Shown here piece after piece: positions 26,783 through 34,948 of a DNA stretch of 64,000 bases (positions within the stretch are counted from its first letter, which is position 1; every line of letters begins with the position of its first letter). The notes beneath the pieces are model-generated. The model did no database searches. It was not told the DNA's origin and worked only from the letters and a program-made list of their open reading frames with translations. A program made the translations under genes and the position numbers. Source of the stretch: Bacillota bacterium (GTDB lineage: Bacteria; Bacillota; Clostridia; Lachnospirales; Lachnospiraceae); contig JAEWYQ010000025.1 of NCBI GenBank assembly GCA_023395555.1, positions 131,358 to 195,357 of the forward strand, in the 5' to 3' direction.

Positions 26783-26902
26783 TTAAGTATTCTCTTCGAT
26801 TATCTGCACAATCTCATTTATCACATCTGCAAACTTACGTATTTTTGCCGCCATTTTACTGCGCCGTTCTCTATCCTGCAGCGCTTCCGGTGTAATAATC
26901 AT
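26783..26902 (-). CDS. 39-residue ORF copying the C-terminal tail of the upstream MerR-fusion protein
   Basis: ATG 26902 overlaps the TGA of the upstream gene (ATGA), so translation can be coupled. Its product (TPEALQDRERRSKMAAKIRK, then INEIVQIIEENT) parallels the last ~35 residues of that protein (LEALQDKEKSGKIAAKIRE, then VVRIIEEQTL). It may be the surviving 3' end of a tandem paralogue or a small separate helical peptide. Divergence between the copies argues against a recent duplication. Confidence 0.45.
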   Translation of the reverse strand: MIITPEALQDRERRSKMAAKIRKFADVINEIVQIIEENT

Positions 26903-29631
26903 AATGTCTGCTCCTCAATAATCCGTACAACCTCATCCATGCAATCCGCAGCCTCCCGAATTTTTGCCGCGATTTTGCCGCTCTTTTCTTTGTCCTGCAA
27001 AGCTTCCAGTGTCACATTGAACCCGCCGCCGAGAGCTTCTAAATCCTTGCCGTTATCATTATTCCAAATTTTCGCCGTGCGTTCGTACAGCTTATTGATC
27101 TCATCCAGGAAGGTCATGTCCGGGTTCAGACCCTGTGCCCTTTTGAAGAAATTATGGGCGCAGCTCCCGTTGGTTGCCATATTGCAAATACTGCTAACGT
27201 GAGCATCCCATCCGTCAAATTCTTCCGGCTTTACATTGTCAAACTTTCCGCGTTCCATGCCGTCGGCCCACGCTCGAAACGCCTCCGCCCCGAAGCAATA
27301 TTCCTCTGTTTTTGTGGTAAGCAGCCGGGGCATATCCCGTATGATATCCCTGTAAACTTGTGCAATATCTACTGCTTTTTTCTTTTCGCCGACGAAAATC
27401 CAACCCCGGGCTTGATGGAATGCGTCCGATTTTTGAACATCATTATAAGTATGCAAATCCACTCCGTCCCTAATCACTTTTTCAATGGGAACACGTTCGG
27501 GTTCGGATTTATCGCCTGCCAAATAAAGCAATGTTTTGCCCAATTCCTCATATCCGACGTAAATGCCCCACGGCGGTCCGTTATGTGTCACGGCTATGAC
27601 AGGTATCCCTTTATCAATATAAGCCATAAGCGTTTGCAGGTACATTCCTTTGTTGGCGGCAAGCTGCTTTCCTGAAACAAATGTGCTCGCATAACCGCAT
27701 TTTTCAAAAATATGTTCAAAATAACTGCCGCCTTCCCGGTTAAAGATACAAGCCGAAACTGCTTCGCCCATATAATCCTTGTAAGAATAAACCTGAGCAA
27801 GAACATCCCCTGTCAGCCCGGCGAAAAACCAATATCCGAAATCGGTGACGGCCTTCTTGCAATTATAAATTTCATCTGTCATTAGGTCGGAAGCCGCAGC
27901 GTATTCACCCAAAGACTCCATTACATAACGGGCGCAGCCGTTAAAATGATAATTCTCTCCATGTTCACTTGTAATAAACCGATGGATATTAGGGATCATG
28001 TTATTGCTCTGTTTTGTAATCATTGTAAGCGCTCCTTCTTTTATTTTGGATTTTTGTATTTGTGCAAGCTGTGAAACACGGATTGATTTAAAGAATATTC
28101 TGCTTTGCCCATTAGAGCCGATTATAATGGGAAGCGGTTTTGGGTTCTTCCAATCTACCGACATATATGGGAAATTCACGCCGCAATACCGTATTTCGTT
28201 GTTAATTATGACCGCTAAATGCTTTTCACCGACAATCCACGTCAGGCGGTTGTACTCGTCTCTGTTAATACCTCCACGCTTTGGATACCGAAAATAGTCC
28301 CGGAAAATCGGTTGGTGAAAGCAGATTGCTTCCCCAGACAACCGTTCGTCAGGATTTGTTTCCATATTGATACCAAACAAGTAATTCAAGTCGTCGCCTT
28401 GATACAAACGTATGTTACCCTCATCCGCACCCCATGCGAATTGCATACTTTCTCTGCGTATCCTAAATTCTATATCCACGCGGAAAGGCAATGTTACCGC
28501 TATATTTGTAGATAATACCCTTGTTGAAATCCATGCGATATATTCAGCCTCTCCCTGCTCGGTAATTTGATAATGCGGATGATTGATCGGGCTCAGTTTA
28601 TCCAGCGGCACATCAACCTCCCATAAAACCGGGTTTGCCGCTTCCATTTCCGATATCGTGATTGACGCCGGAGGCAATTCAACAGGCTTATTGAATAATG
28701 TGTGGTCGGCCATCCGTTTTTTTACCGGAACAAGCAAAGCGGCAAGCTCACGTTTATCATCGGGAGAGATCAGGTTCTCTAACATAGCGGGATGACGCAT
28801 TCCGCCCGCATGAGTGTAATCAATCTCATAAAACTTATTATCATCAAAACTCTTTACGAGAGAACGGAATCGCCCGCCCAAATCTTCATCAAGGAATACA
28901 TTGATTGACGCAAATAATCCGCCGCTGAAAATATAATCAGAATATGCGCTGTCATTCTGAAAATCATCCGGTATGCGCTGCATTTTCACATCGCCTGCAC
29001 TTGTTTGAAATTCAAACCGCTCATGACGCCCGGGTTCGCCTGTTGTAATATTTTGTGCCTGCATCCATCGGCAGAACCCTTCTATATCAGATTCTTCCGG
29101 GCAGTCCTTTAATTGTGATGAAATAACTCGCATGGCGGGAAGCGAGAGAATAGTGGACTCAATCGGTCTTGCCAACCTGTCTGACAAGGAGGAGAGTTCC
29201 TTGTAATTTAGAGCCTTTTTTTGTTCCAAAGTATCAAGCTGCTTTTCCATTTTTTCATACAAAATAGGTAATGCCGAGATCTTTGTAATACCATTTTGAA
29301 TCATAGCTTGTAAAAACTCATTTACAAAGCTGCGAAGCTCTGCCAGGGCATCAACCTCATCATCAATAGCGCGTATCCGATTGACGAATGTTTCTACTAC
29401 CACGCTCATATCAGAGCTTTCATAAATACGGAGAATATCCTTTATTGGTATCTCCATTTTACGCAATACCATGATTTGTTTTAACCGCTCGATGTTTGCC
29501 TTGTCGTAATAACGGTATTTTTCGGAATCCGAACGGACGCTTTGAATTAACCCTACTTGCTCATAGTAGCGAAGGCTGCGCGAGGATAAGCCGAGCTGGG
29601 TGGTTAGATCTGTGATTTTTAGTAAATCCAT
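26899..29631 (-). CDS. MerR regulator fused to a lectin-like domain and a BtrH/C39-like domain
   Basis: 910 residues. MerR winged helix 1-70 (RSLRYYEQVGLI), coiled coil to about 150, GyrI-like effector region (about 160-340), a beta-rich concanavalin-like segment (about 360-535, with WIVGEKHLAVIINNEIRY) and a C-terminal ~370-residue domain starting near M537 with FNGCARYVMESLGE and later GIPVIAVTHNGPPWGIYVGY, which resembles BtrH/C39 papain-like folds with a candidate cysteine. M537 (ATG 28023) has its own ribosome site, AAGGAGCG, eight bases upstream inside the gene, so the last domain may also be made alone. MerR proteins of this size are unusual. A 19-bp-spacer promoter lies upstream. The enzyme assignment is tentative. 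Confidence 0.65.
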   Translation of the reverse strand: MDLLKITDLTTQLGLSSRSLRYYEQVGLIQSVRSDSEKYRYYDKANIERLKQIMVLRKMEIPIKDILRIYESSDMSVVVETFVNRIRAIDDEVDALAELRSFVNEFLQAMIQNGITKISALPILYEKMEKQLDTLEQKKALNYKELSSLSDRLARPIESTILSLPAMRVISSQLKDCPEESDIEGFCRWMQAQNITTGEPGRHERFEFQTSAGDVKMQRIPDDFQNDSAYSDYIFSGGLFASINVFLDEDLGGRFRSLVKSFDDNKFYEIDYTHAGGMRHPAMLENLISPDDKRELAALLVPVKKRMADHTLFNKPVELPPASITISEMEAANPVLWEVDVPLDKLSPINHPHYQITEQGEAEYIAWISTRVLSTNIAVTLPFRVDIEFRIRRESMQFAWGADEGNIRLYQGDDLNYLFGINMETNPDERLSGEAICFHQPIFRDYFRYPKRGGINRDEYNRLTWIVGEKHLAVIINNEIRYCGVNFPYMSVDWKNPKPLPIIIGSNGQSRIFFKSIRVSQLAQIQKSKIKEGALTMITKQSNNMIPNIHRFITSEHGENYHFNGCARYVMESLGEYAAASDLMTDEIYNCKKAVTDFGYWFFAGLTGDVLAQVYSYKDYMGEAVSACIFNREGGSYFEHIFEKCGYASTFVSGKQLAANKGMYLQTLMAYIDKGIPVIAVTHNGPPWGIYVGYEELGKTLLYLAGDKSEPERVPIEKVIRDGVDLHTYNDVQKSDAFHQARGWIFVGEKKKAVDIAQVYRDIIRDMPRLLTTKTEEYCFGAEAFRAWADGMERGKFDNVKPEEFDGWDAHVSSICNMATNGSCAHNFFKRAQGLNPDMTFLDEINKLYERTAKIWNNDNGKDLEALGGGFNVTLEALQDKEKSGKIAAKIREAADCMDEVVRIIEEQTL

Positions 29632-29678
29632 GATGAGCCTCCTTCGATGGAACCGGATTTAGTCAAACTATATTTTAC

Positions 29679-29709
29679 AGTCTATCACTTGACCGTGCGT
29701 CAATGTCAA
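29679..29709 (-). promoter_or_regulatory. MerR-type promoter with 19-bp spacer (second MerR gene)
   Basis: Minus strand: TTGACA (29709-29704), 19-bp spacer, TAGACT (29684-29679). The spacer has the dyad TTGAC-GCACG-GTCAA. Its first eleven bases, TTGACATTGAC, are identical to those of the promoter at 19699, linking the two MerR genes. Confidence 0.65.
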
Positions 29710-29826
29710 TAGTTTTCTATAAATATTTACGTCTGTCTTGTAAACTCTTTATGATTTTTTACAAGAAAAAGGAGATAAAATTAATCTCGCAACTATTTAT
29801 CGGAAATTGCCCCGTCATTTTTTTTC

Positions 29827-29880
29827 TTGACTTATACAGTATAACTGTATATAATGAAACTATATAGTTGAACTGTATAG
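29827..29880 (+). promoter_or_regulatory. PadR gene promoter with operator dyads
   Basis: TTGACT (29827-29832), 17 bp, TATAAT (29850-29855). The spacer is almost filled by the perfect dyad ATACAGT-ATA-ACTGTAT (29834-29850), and a related half, ACTGTATAG, recurs at 29872-29880. A repressor bound here would block RNA polymerase, as expected for PadR autoregulation. Confidence 0.75.
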
Positions 29881-29895
29881 GTTTGGAGGTTGAAA

Positions 29896-30228
29896 ATGAA
29901 TAGAGATAAAAATTTACCGCTGACTGAAACTGTATACTATATTCTGTTAGCATTAGCAGAGCCGACTCATGGATATATAATTATGCAAAGGGTGGAAGAA
30001 CTTAGTGAAGGACAGGTCAGATTAGCGGCAGGAACTCTTTATGGAGCGATAGAGAACCTATTAAAAAAGGGATTTATCATAGCTGTACCAAGCACGGATG
30101 CACGGCGCAAAATATATGTCATTTCGGCAGCAGGCAAACAAATATTGTACGCAGACTATCAGAGAATGAACCATATGCTAAGCGTAACAAATAAGATTTT
30201 CGAAAGGGAGAGGAAGAGAAATGACTAA
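29896..30228 (+). CDS. PadR-family transcriptional regulator
   Basis: 110 residues from ATG 29896, seven bases after GGAGG. It is a short PadR: winged helix with LALAEPTHGYIIMQRVEEL, then the family hallmark AGTLYGAIENLLKKGFI and a C-terminal dimerisation helix. These proteins repress a neighbouring membrane or transporter gene. The stop overlaps the following DUF2812 gene by eight bases, a standard pair in Clostridia and Bacillus. The promoter carries ATACAGT/ACTGTAT dyads that are its likely binding sites. Confidence 0.85.
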   Translation: MNRDKNLPLTETVYYILLALAEPTHGYIIMQRVEELSEGQVRLAAGTLYGAIENLLKKGFIIAVPSTDARRKIYVISAAGKQILYADYQRMNHMLSVTNKIFERERKRND

Positions 30229-30853
30229 ATTTAAATTTTTTGTCAATTTTGATAAGGAAGAAAAATGGCTTGATAAAATGGCGGAACAGGGTTATCAGCT
30301 TAAAAGTGTATCTTCCTGTTATAATTTCTATTCTACACAGCCCGAACAGGCAATTTTCAAAATTGATTATAGAACATTCAAAAATGACCAGGATTTTTTG
30401 GATTATTGCACTTTATTTGAAGATAGTGGATGGCAGCATATAGCAGGAACAAAGCGAAGCGGTTCACAATATTTTAAAAAAACAAGCCCCGAGGGCGATG
30501 AGGATATTTTTTCGGATTTGCTTTCTCGTGCAGGGCGATATAAACGGTTATCAGATATGTGGTTATCATTATCCATGGCATGGTTACCATTCTTAACCAT
30601 AATGTTAACATCTGATTGGATAAAGATGGATGGTTTCCCCAATCCTAAAACATTATATTTGACACCGGGGCTATGGGAAATGGAAGGTTTTGATTTTTGG
30701 AGACGCTTTTTATTTGAAACACCATTTGCATTATTAAGAGGATTTTCATTGTTTTTCTGGATTGCAATCGTTCTGTTATATGCATCTTTTGCAATTAAGT
30801 CATGGTGGTTATATAGAAAAACCTTGAACGAGAACAAAAGTATATCCTTATAA
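30221..30853 (+). CDS. DUF2812 membrane protein
   Basis: 210 residues, ATG 30221 within the end of the PadR gene, AGGGAGAGG upstream. The N-terminal ~100 residues are the soluble DUF2812 domain (FFVNFDKEEKWLDKMAEQGY, then YFKK). The C-terminal part has two membrane helices (about 120-140 and 170-195). DUF2812 proteins are almost always paired with PadR-type regulators and may modulate their activity from the membrane, which is inference. Complete. Confidence 0.75.
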   Translation: MTKFKFFVNFDKEEKWLDKMAEQGYQLKSVSSCYNFYSTQPEQAIFKIDYRTFKNDQDFLDYCTLFEDSGWQHIAGTKRSGSQYFKKTSPEGDEDIFSDLLSRAGRYKRLSDMWLSLSMAWLPFLTIMLTSDWIKMDGFPNPKTLYLTPGLWEMEGFDFWRRFLFETPFALLRGFSLFFWIAIVLLYASFAIKSWWLYRKTLNENKSISL

Positions 30854-30918
30854 AAGTTAGCAATTAAAATCAGGTTTTATATAGTCCGATATGCTATATT
30901 AATCTGGAGGATTGATCA

Positions 30919-31005
30919 ATGGACTATACACAGAATGTTCAGAATACAATTACATATATTAAGCAGCGGTTTGCTAATTATATCAGACTTTCAGTTAAGA
31001 TATAA
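30919..31005 (+). pseudogene. N-terminal fragment of an AraC-type regulator
   Basis: ATG 30919 follows CTGGAGGA and encodes MDYTQNVQNTITYIKQRF, the usual opening of AraC/GyrI-type activators, then stops after 28 codons. Everything else, including the recognition helices, is gone. The good ribosome site shows it was once a real gene. Confidence 0.5.
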
Positions 31006-31052
31006 TAGAGAATATCGCACAGTTTGTTTGTGGTTTCGGTTTATGACTCCCC

Positions 31053-31081
31053 TTGACATCGTATCGGAACACCGATACAAT
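31053..31081 (+). promoter_or_regulatory. Promoter with perfect GTATCGG/CCGATAC operator
   Basis: TTGACA (31053-31058), 17 bp, TACAAT (31076-31081). The spacer holds GTATCGG-AACA-CCGATAC (31061-31078), a perfect dyad reaching into the -10 box. It drives the lipoprotein gene at 31130. A related motif, GAACACCGATAT, lies at the ABC-F promoter (38381-38409). Confidence 0.7.
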
Positions 31082-31129
31082 GAGTTGGGTGATAATACAG
31101 CAGTATTTAATTAATAAAGGAGTCTTCCT

Positions 31130-31942
31130 ATGAAAAAAAAGTATGTTACATCAACGCTTATCTTGATCATGCTTCTACCTGTTTTAACCGGATGCATGCA
31201 AGGAAGAGCGGCTAATAATACAATTAATGGACTAGTAGCAAGTGAGCAGTCTTACAAAAATCCGCCAGCAACCATACCCATAGCTGAAAATAATACATCA
31301 GAAGATATGAATCGGAATAGTATAGAAAACAGTGACGAGCCTCTTTGGGCGCAGCCAATTGAAGAACATGGTCAGCTTTTTACAGGCTTGAACTTGGATG
31401 GAATTGGAGACCATGATGATGAGGCGTATGTGAGCCTTTATGTCTGGGACCATAATGGAATTGGCAGATACGATGCTTCGGAACTTGTGGCACGGATTCG
31501 GTTTGGAACCGGCGATACAACGGCTCATATCGTCCCTGCAGTTGGCAGCTATCAATTTTATACAGCAAAGTTATTTTCTGAAAAAAAGGACGCGATTGTG
31601 ATTGAAGTAAATATCCAATATGCCAACTCGGGTCTTGTTTCTGTTTTTGCCCTGGATGTATATGGCGCGGGTGAAGCAGACCCGTTTCCATCGGTTGCAG
31701 AGCGTTTAAACACAACTGGAGAAGAGCCCATCTTATCTGCCGATGGAGAGAAATTATACGCAGGAGGTCTTATACAAGGGACCGTCATTACAGATATTGA
31801 TAATAAACCGTTGCAAGGCATTGTACTTCATTCGTCGGGTGATGGATATAGCGGCCCTATAGATGACCGAGTGAGTCAAACCATCTATTGGAATGGAGAC
31901 GGATGGATCGTTTTAGAACGATCAGAAACAAAACATAATTAA
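31130..31942 (+). CDS. Secreted lipoprotein, 270 residues
   Basis: ATG 31130 follows AAAGGAGTC. Lysine-rich start, hydrophobic helix and lipobox VLTGC mark a membrane-anchored lipoprotein. After a polar linker, residues about 75-185 have a DGIGDHDDEAYVSLYVWD segment resembling the calcium-binding and beta-strand pattern of integrin-like repeats. The C-terminal ~70 residues are beta-rich. I do not recognise a named family. It is a single-gene unit between a strong promoter and a strong terminator. Confidence 0.6.
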   Translation: MKKKYVTSTLILIMLLPVLTGCMQGRAANNTINGLVASEQSYKNPPATIPIAENNTSEDMNRNSIENSDEPLWAQPIEEHGQLFTGLNLDGIGDHDDEAYVSLYVWDHNGIGRYDASELVARIRFGTGDTTAHIVPAVGSYQFYTAKLFSEKKDAIVIEVNIQYANSGLVSVFALDVYGAGEADPFPSVAERLNTTGEEPILSADGEKLYAGGLIQGTVITDIDNKPLQGIVLHSSGDGYSGPIDDRVSQTIYWNGDGWIVLERSETKHN

Positions 31943-31981
31943 AAAGCATTGCTCCCCTGTGGAAGGAGAGCAATGCTTTTT
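31941..31981 (+). terminator. Strong rho-independent terminator
   Basis: AAAAAGCATTGCTC (31941-31954) and GAGCAATGCTTTTT (31968-31981) are perfectly complementary with a 13-base loop. The run of A on one side and T on the other means it can work in both directions. Confidence 0.85.
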
Positions 31982-32001
31982 AATTAACGTAATATTAGAT
32001 T

Positions 32002-32139
32002 ATGGCTGCGCTTGCAGTGCTTAATGAAAAGCCGGCAGCTGTCCGGCCAAGCATAAATTCTTTGGCAAGAGCAGTGTTTTATGCTATCATTACAGAAAAG
32101 GGCAAAGATAACGAAAAGGAAGAGGTGGTACATCAATGA
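32002..32139 (+). CDS. Possible 45-residue ORF overlapping the next gene
   Basis: ATG 32002 opens a frame (MAALAVLNEKPAAVRPSINS, and so on) whose TGA overlaps the ATG of the gene at 32136. There is no clear ribosome site, and the peptide looks like a fragment. The ATGA overlap could still couple translation. Confidence 0.2.
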   Translation: MAALAVLNEKPAAVRPSINSLARAVFYAIITEKGKDNEKEEVVHQ

Positions 32140-33026
32140 GTAATGTAATCAATTGGCTTCTTGAGGATAAAAGCCCGGAAGTGAAATACCGTACAATGAC
32201 AGAGCTTTTAGATATGCCAAAAGATGATCCTGAAGTGAAAAAGGCTCATGATGATTTATTGAAATCAGGCGTTGTCGGTTTAATTATGGATAAGTTTAAG
32301 CTTAATAAAAAATGGGAGGATGTCACTGCTTTCTGCGCACTTGCGGAATTAGGCCTGACACGCGTTGATGTTCCTATTGATGATTATATGGAACGTATCA
32401 TCAAGAATATGAACTTTAGTATGAAGTGTGCTAAAATATTACTGTTAAGAAATTTGGTATCTCTTGGATATTACGAGCATACATGGGTAAAAGAAGAAAT
32501 AGCTTTTGCTTTTTCCGCCATACGGGAAGACGGCACATTCCGGTGTCTGGACAAAACTAAGAATACAAACGACTCTAAGCTTCCGGATATGGGGTGCTAC
32601 AGACAAACTACAACCTATCTTTTACTTGCGGCGGAGTTGAAAAAAATCGGTGTTATTCTGCCACAGTTTAAATCACTGATAAACTTTTATATCAGCCATC
32701 ACGTTGTATTCCGCCCTGATAACCAGGAAAAGGCAATCATTGAAGAAATGGCGGGGACATATTATCCGTTTGACCACGTGAAATTGGGTTTACAAATGAC
32801 GATATACGGTCTTTCGGTTCTTGGCGGGGCGAATCATTCTAATTGCAATAAGGCGTTAGCATTGTTAGATAGTAAAAGGGATTGTGAGGGTAAATATATT
32901 CTTGATAAATCCTTCCCATACTTTGAGGTGGGAAAGATAGGGGAACCTAATAAATGGATAACACTATATGTATTGCTATCAGAAAAGTATCGTAATGATG
33001 TGACAAAAAAGGAAGGAGATACTTAA
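32136..33026 (+). CDS. Uncharacterised helical-repeat protein (prenyltransferase/cyclase-like toroid)
   Basis: 296 residues, ATG 32136 after GAAGAGGTGG. The sequence is helical, beginning NVINWLLEDKSPEVKYRTMTELL, a pattern shared with a Firmicute family annotated as nitrogen-fixation or prenyltransferase-like alpha-alpha repeat proteins. The midpart has EDGTFRCLDK and MGCYRQTTTYLLLAAEL, with conserved-looking cysteine and histidine. No signal peptide, so cytoplasmic. Catalytic role unknown. It stands before a dead acetyltransferase gene. Confidence 0.5.
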   Translation: MSNVINWLLEDKSPEVKYRTMTELLDMPKDDPEVKKAHDDLLKSGVVGLIMDKFKLNKKWEDVTAFCALAELGLTRVDVPIDDYMERIIKNMNFSMKCAKILLLRNLVSLGYYEHTWVKEEIAFAFSAIREDGTFRCLDKTKNTNDSKLPDMGCYRQTTTYLLLAAELKKIGVILPQFKSLINFYISHHVVFRPDNQEKAIIEEMAGTYYPFDHVKLGLQMTIYGLSVLGGANHSNCNKALALLDSKRDCEGKYILDKSFPYFEVGKIGEPNKWITLYVLLSEKYRNDVTKKEGDT

Positions 33027-33191
33027 GTAATGTTACTATCAAACCACTCACACCGGAGCTTTCTGCCGATTGCTTTGACTTCTTCGAAAGTCGGGCGTTT
33101 ACAGATAATTCTCCGGCTGTATGAGAAGGCTGGATTTGTCAAAGCGGCTGTTCGAGAGAAGATTGTTGTTATGAGGAAAGAGTTGAAATAA
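33027..33191 (+). pseudogene. GNAT acetyltransferase with its middle deleted
   Basis: The first part reads VTIKPLTPELSADCFDFFES then RAFTDNSP, a common GNAT opening. It jumps, one frame off, to LYEKAGFVKAAVREK and VVMRKELK with a stop at 33189, the usual GNAT end. The acetyl-CoA loop and about 100 residues between are missing. The 5' end abuts the previous gene without a start codon. Confidence 0.65.
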
Positions 33192-33212
33192 CAACGAATA
33201 GGATAAGCATAA

Positions 33213-33296
33213 CATGAAGATGACAAATTCCAAATCTACTGGAATGAAGTCGATGTTGATAAGGAGAAATTTACATTAATGTATCTTTCATTTTAA
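33213..33296 (+). pseudogene. Short C-terminal gene fragment of unknown origin
   Basis: A frame without start reads DDKFQIYWNEVDVDKEKF then a hydrophobic end and stop at 33294. It has protein-like composition and lies between a GNAT remnant and the peptidase gene. It is probably the tail of a lost gene. I cannot name the family. Confidence 0.25.
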
Positions 33297-33311
33297 ATTG
33301 CAGGAGGAAAA

Positions 33312-34766
33312 ATGAAAAGGCAAGTTGTTTTCTTGATACTATTACTATTATTAGTTAGTTGTTCGCCGCATACGGAAGATAGGGTAAAACAATTAGACAT
33401 CGAGGACGATGTTATCAGTGAGAACAGGGTTAATAACAATGACACGATAAACAGTGCGGAAGATAGTAATATCGAAAATAATGAGGTGCATTCAGTTACT
33501 CCGGAGGAACTAAATAAAATCATAGTTGATGATAATGAGCTATATGAAAACTTGAGCATTTTATGCAAAGGTCCTCGTAAATACAGTACAGATGGTGAAA
33601 AAAGAGCTTCTGATTATCTGATAAGTAAATTAAATGAATATGGCTATCAGACTAATATTCAGGAATTTCCGGTGTATCATAAGAGGGGTGAGGACTGGCT
33701 TTTCGCACAATCCATACAGGAATACTTTAAGCAGAATTATTCGGATACTTCCAATAAGATAGGGACGGGTAAAAACATTATTGCAGTAACTGCTAATCCA
33801 AATGAGAAGCGAACCCTGTATGTCGCTGCACATTATGATACTACACCAGATACAAACGGAATCAGAGATAATGGCTCCGGAGTAGTTACAGTAATGGAGA
33901 TTGCAAGGCAATTACATGGAATTAATCTTCCGATTAATATAGAGTTTATCTTTTTTAGTGCAGAGGAGGTCGGATTACAGGGCTCAACTTATTTTGTATC
34001 GCAATTATCCAAAGGGGAAAAGGATAGCATCTTAGGCTGCATTAATATTGATGTTGCAGGTCAGAATGAAGATAATGAGGTGGTATTAAAAACTTATGCA
34101 GCACAGATTAACGTTTTATCGCTGCTTATGGATAACTATCATAAATTCAATCATGGAAGAAGTGAAGCAAGTGATCATACTTCATTTTATATGGGAGAAA
34201 TACCGGCTATTTATTTTGCGGATAACATAGTATCGGTGAAAGATACCACTGACAATCCGCTGGAAGAAGTAGATGTTAAAAAGCTAAAAGAATTAACACA
34301 AATCATATGTAATTTTGTTTTGAGTTTTGATACAGGTCTTTATGATGATTTGAAAAAAAGCTCCTACACAAAGGAGTATACTGATTTACCAGATACCGAA
34401 GAAGTTATGGATTATTCAATGATACAGGCAAACAAGGTTTTAAATGATAATGGGGCAAGCTCAAAAATACAGTATATTTTGAAAAATGATAAAGATAATT
34501 ATTTGAAAATAACAGAGGAAGATAATCGGTTTTTAGACGATGAATTGATAAATCAGATAGAAAGTTATAATGTTTACAAAGAACATATCAGATATAAGGT
34601 TTTAGAAGAGGAAGAAAAAAATATGGTTATTCGTTATAAGGATGAATATACAAGCTATAATTACGGCGTAATAGAGGGAGACATCACATTGGAGGAAGCA
34701 TTGCAACTAATTGAGGAAAGAGGTGGCTTTACCCAGTATGGCACCTTGTTTTATAATTTAGACTAA
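33312..34766 (+). CDS. M28-family zinc aminopeptidase, lipoprotein
   Basis: 484 residues, ATG 33312 after GGAGG. A hydrophobic start ends in a lipobox (LLVSC), then an acidic, asparagine-rich linker. The M28 domain spans about residues 70-340 with the metal ligands in AAHYDTT (about 174), RDNGSG, SAEEVG, NIDVAG and SDHTSFY. Enzymes of this class remove N-terminal residues from peptides outside the cell. The C-terminal 140 residues, acidic and lysine-rich, are an extra domain that I do not recognise. Likely tethered to the cell surface and self-standing. Confidence 0.85.
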   Translation: MKRQVVFLILLLLLVSCSPHTEDRVKQLDIEDDVISENRVNNNDTINSAEDSNIENNEVHSVTPEELNKIIVDDNELYENLSILCKGPRKYSTDGEKRASDYLISKLNEYGYQTNIQEFPVYHKRGEDWLFAQSIQEYFKQNYSDTSNKIGTGKNIIAVTANPNEKRTLYVAAHYDTTPDTNGIRDNGSGVVTVMEIARQLHGINLPINIEFIFFSAEEVGLQGSTYFVSQLSKGEKDSILGCINIDVAGQNEDNEVVLKTYAAQINVLSLLMDNYHKFNHGRSEASDHTSFYMGEIPAIYFADNIVSVKDTTDNPLEEVDVKKLKELTQIICNFVLSFDTGLYDDLKKSSYTKEYTDLPDTEEVMDYSMIQANKVLNDNGASSKIQYILKNDKDNYLKITEEDNRFLDDELINQIESYNVYKEHIRYKVLEEEEKNMVIRYKDEYTSYNYGVIEGDITLEEALQLIEERGGFTQYGTLFYNLD

Positions 34767-34948
34767 AGATATATTCTGTTTTTATTCGAATTTAAGGGAC
34801 GCAGGAGCCTATAAAGAAAAGCTGTGAGCTGATCCATCCTGTTTTTATGATGAGCTTTGTCTTTGCATTATTTCCGATGCCTACGCAAACCAGATCAGAG
34901 AATCATTGAAGTAAAGCAGAACATTTTGGGATTTGCAACAGGATCAGT

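Noticed and set aside
26729..28795. Several plus-strand open frames of 70-170 codons
   Set aside because: All are antisense shadows of the MerR-fusion gene and lack ribosome sites.
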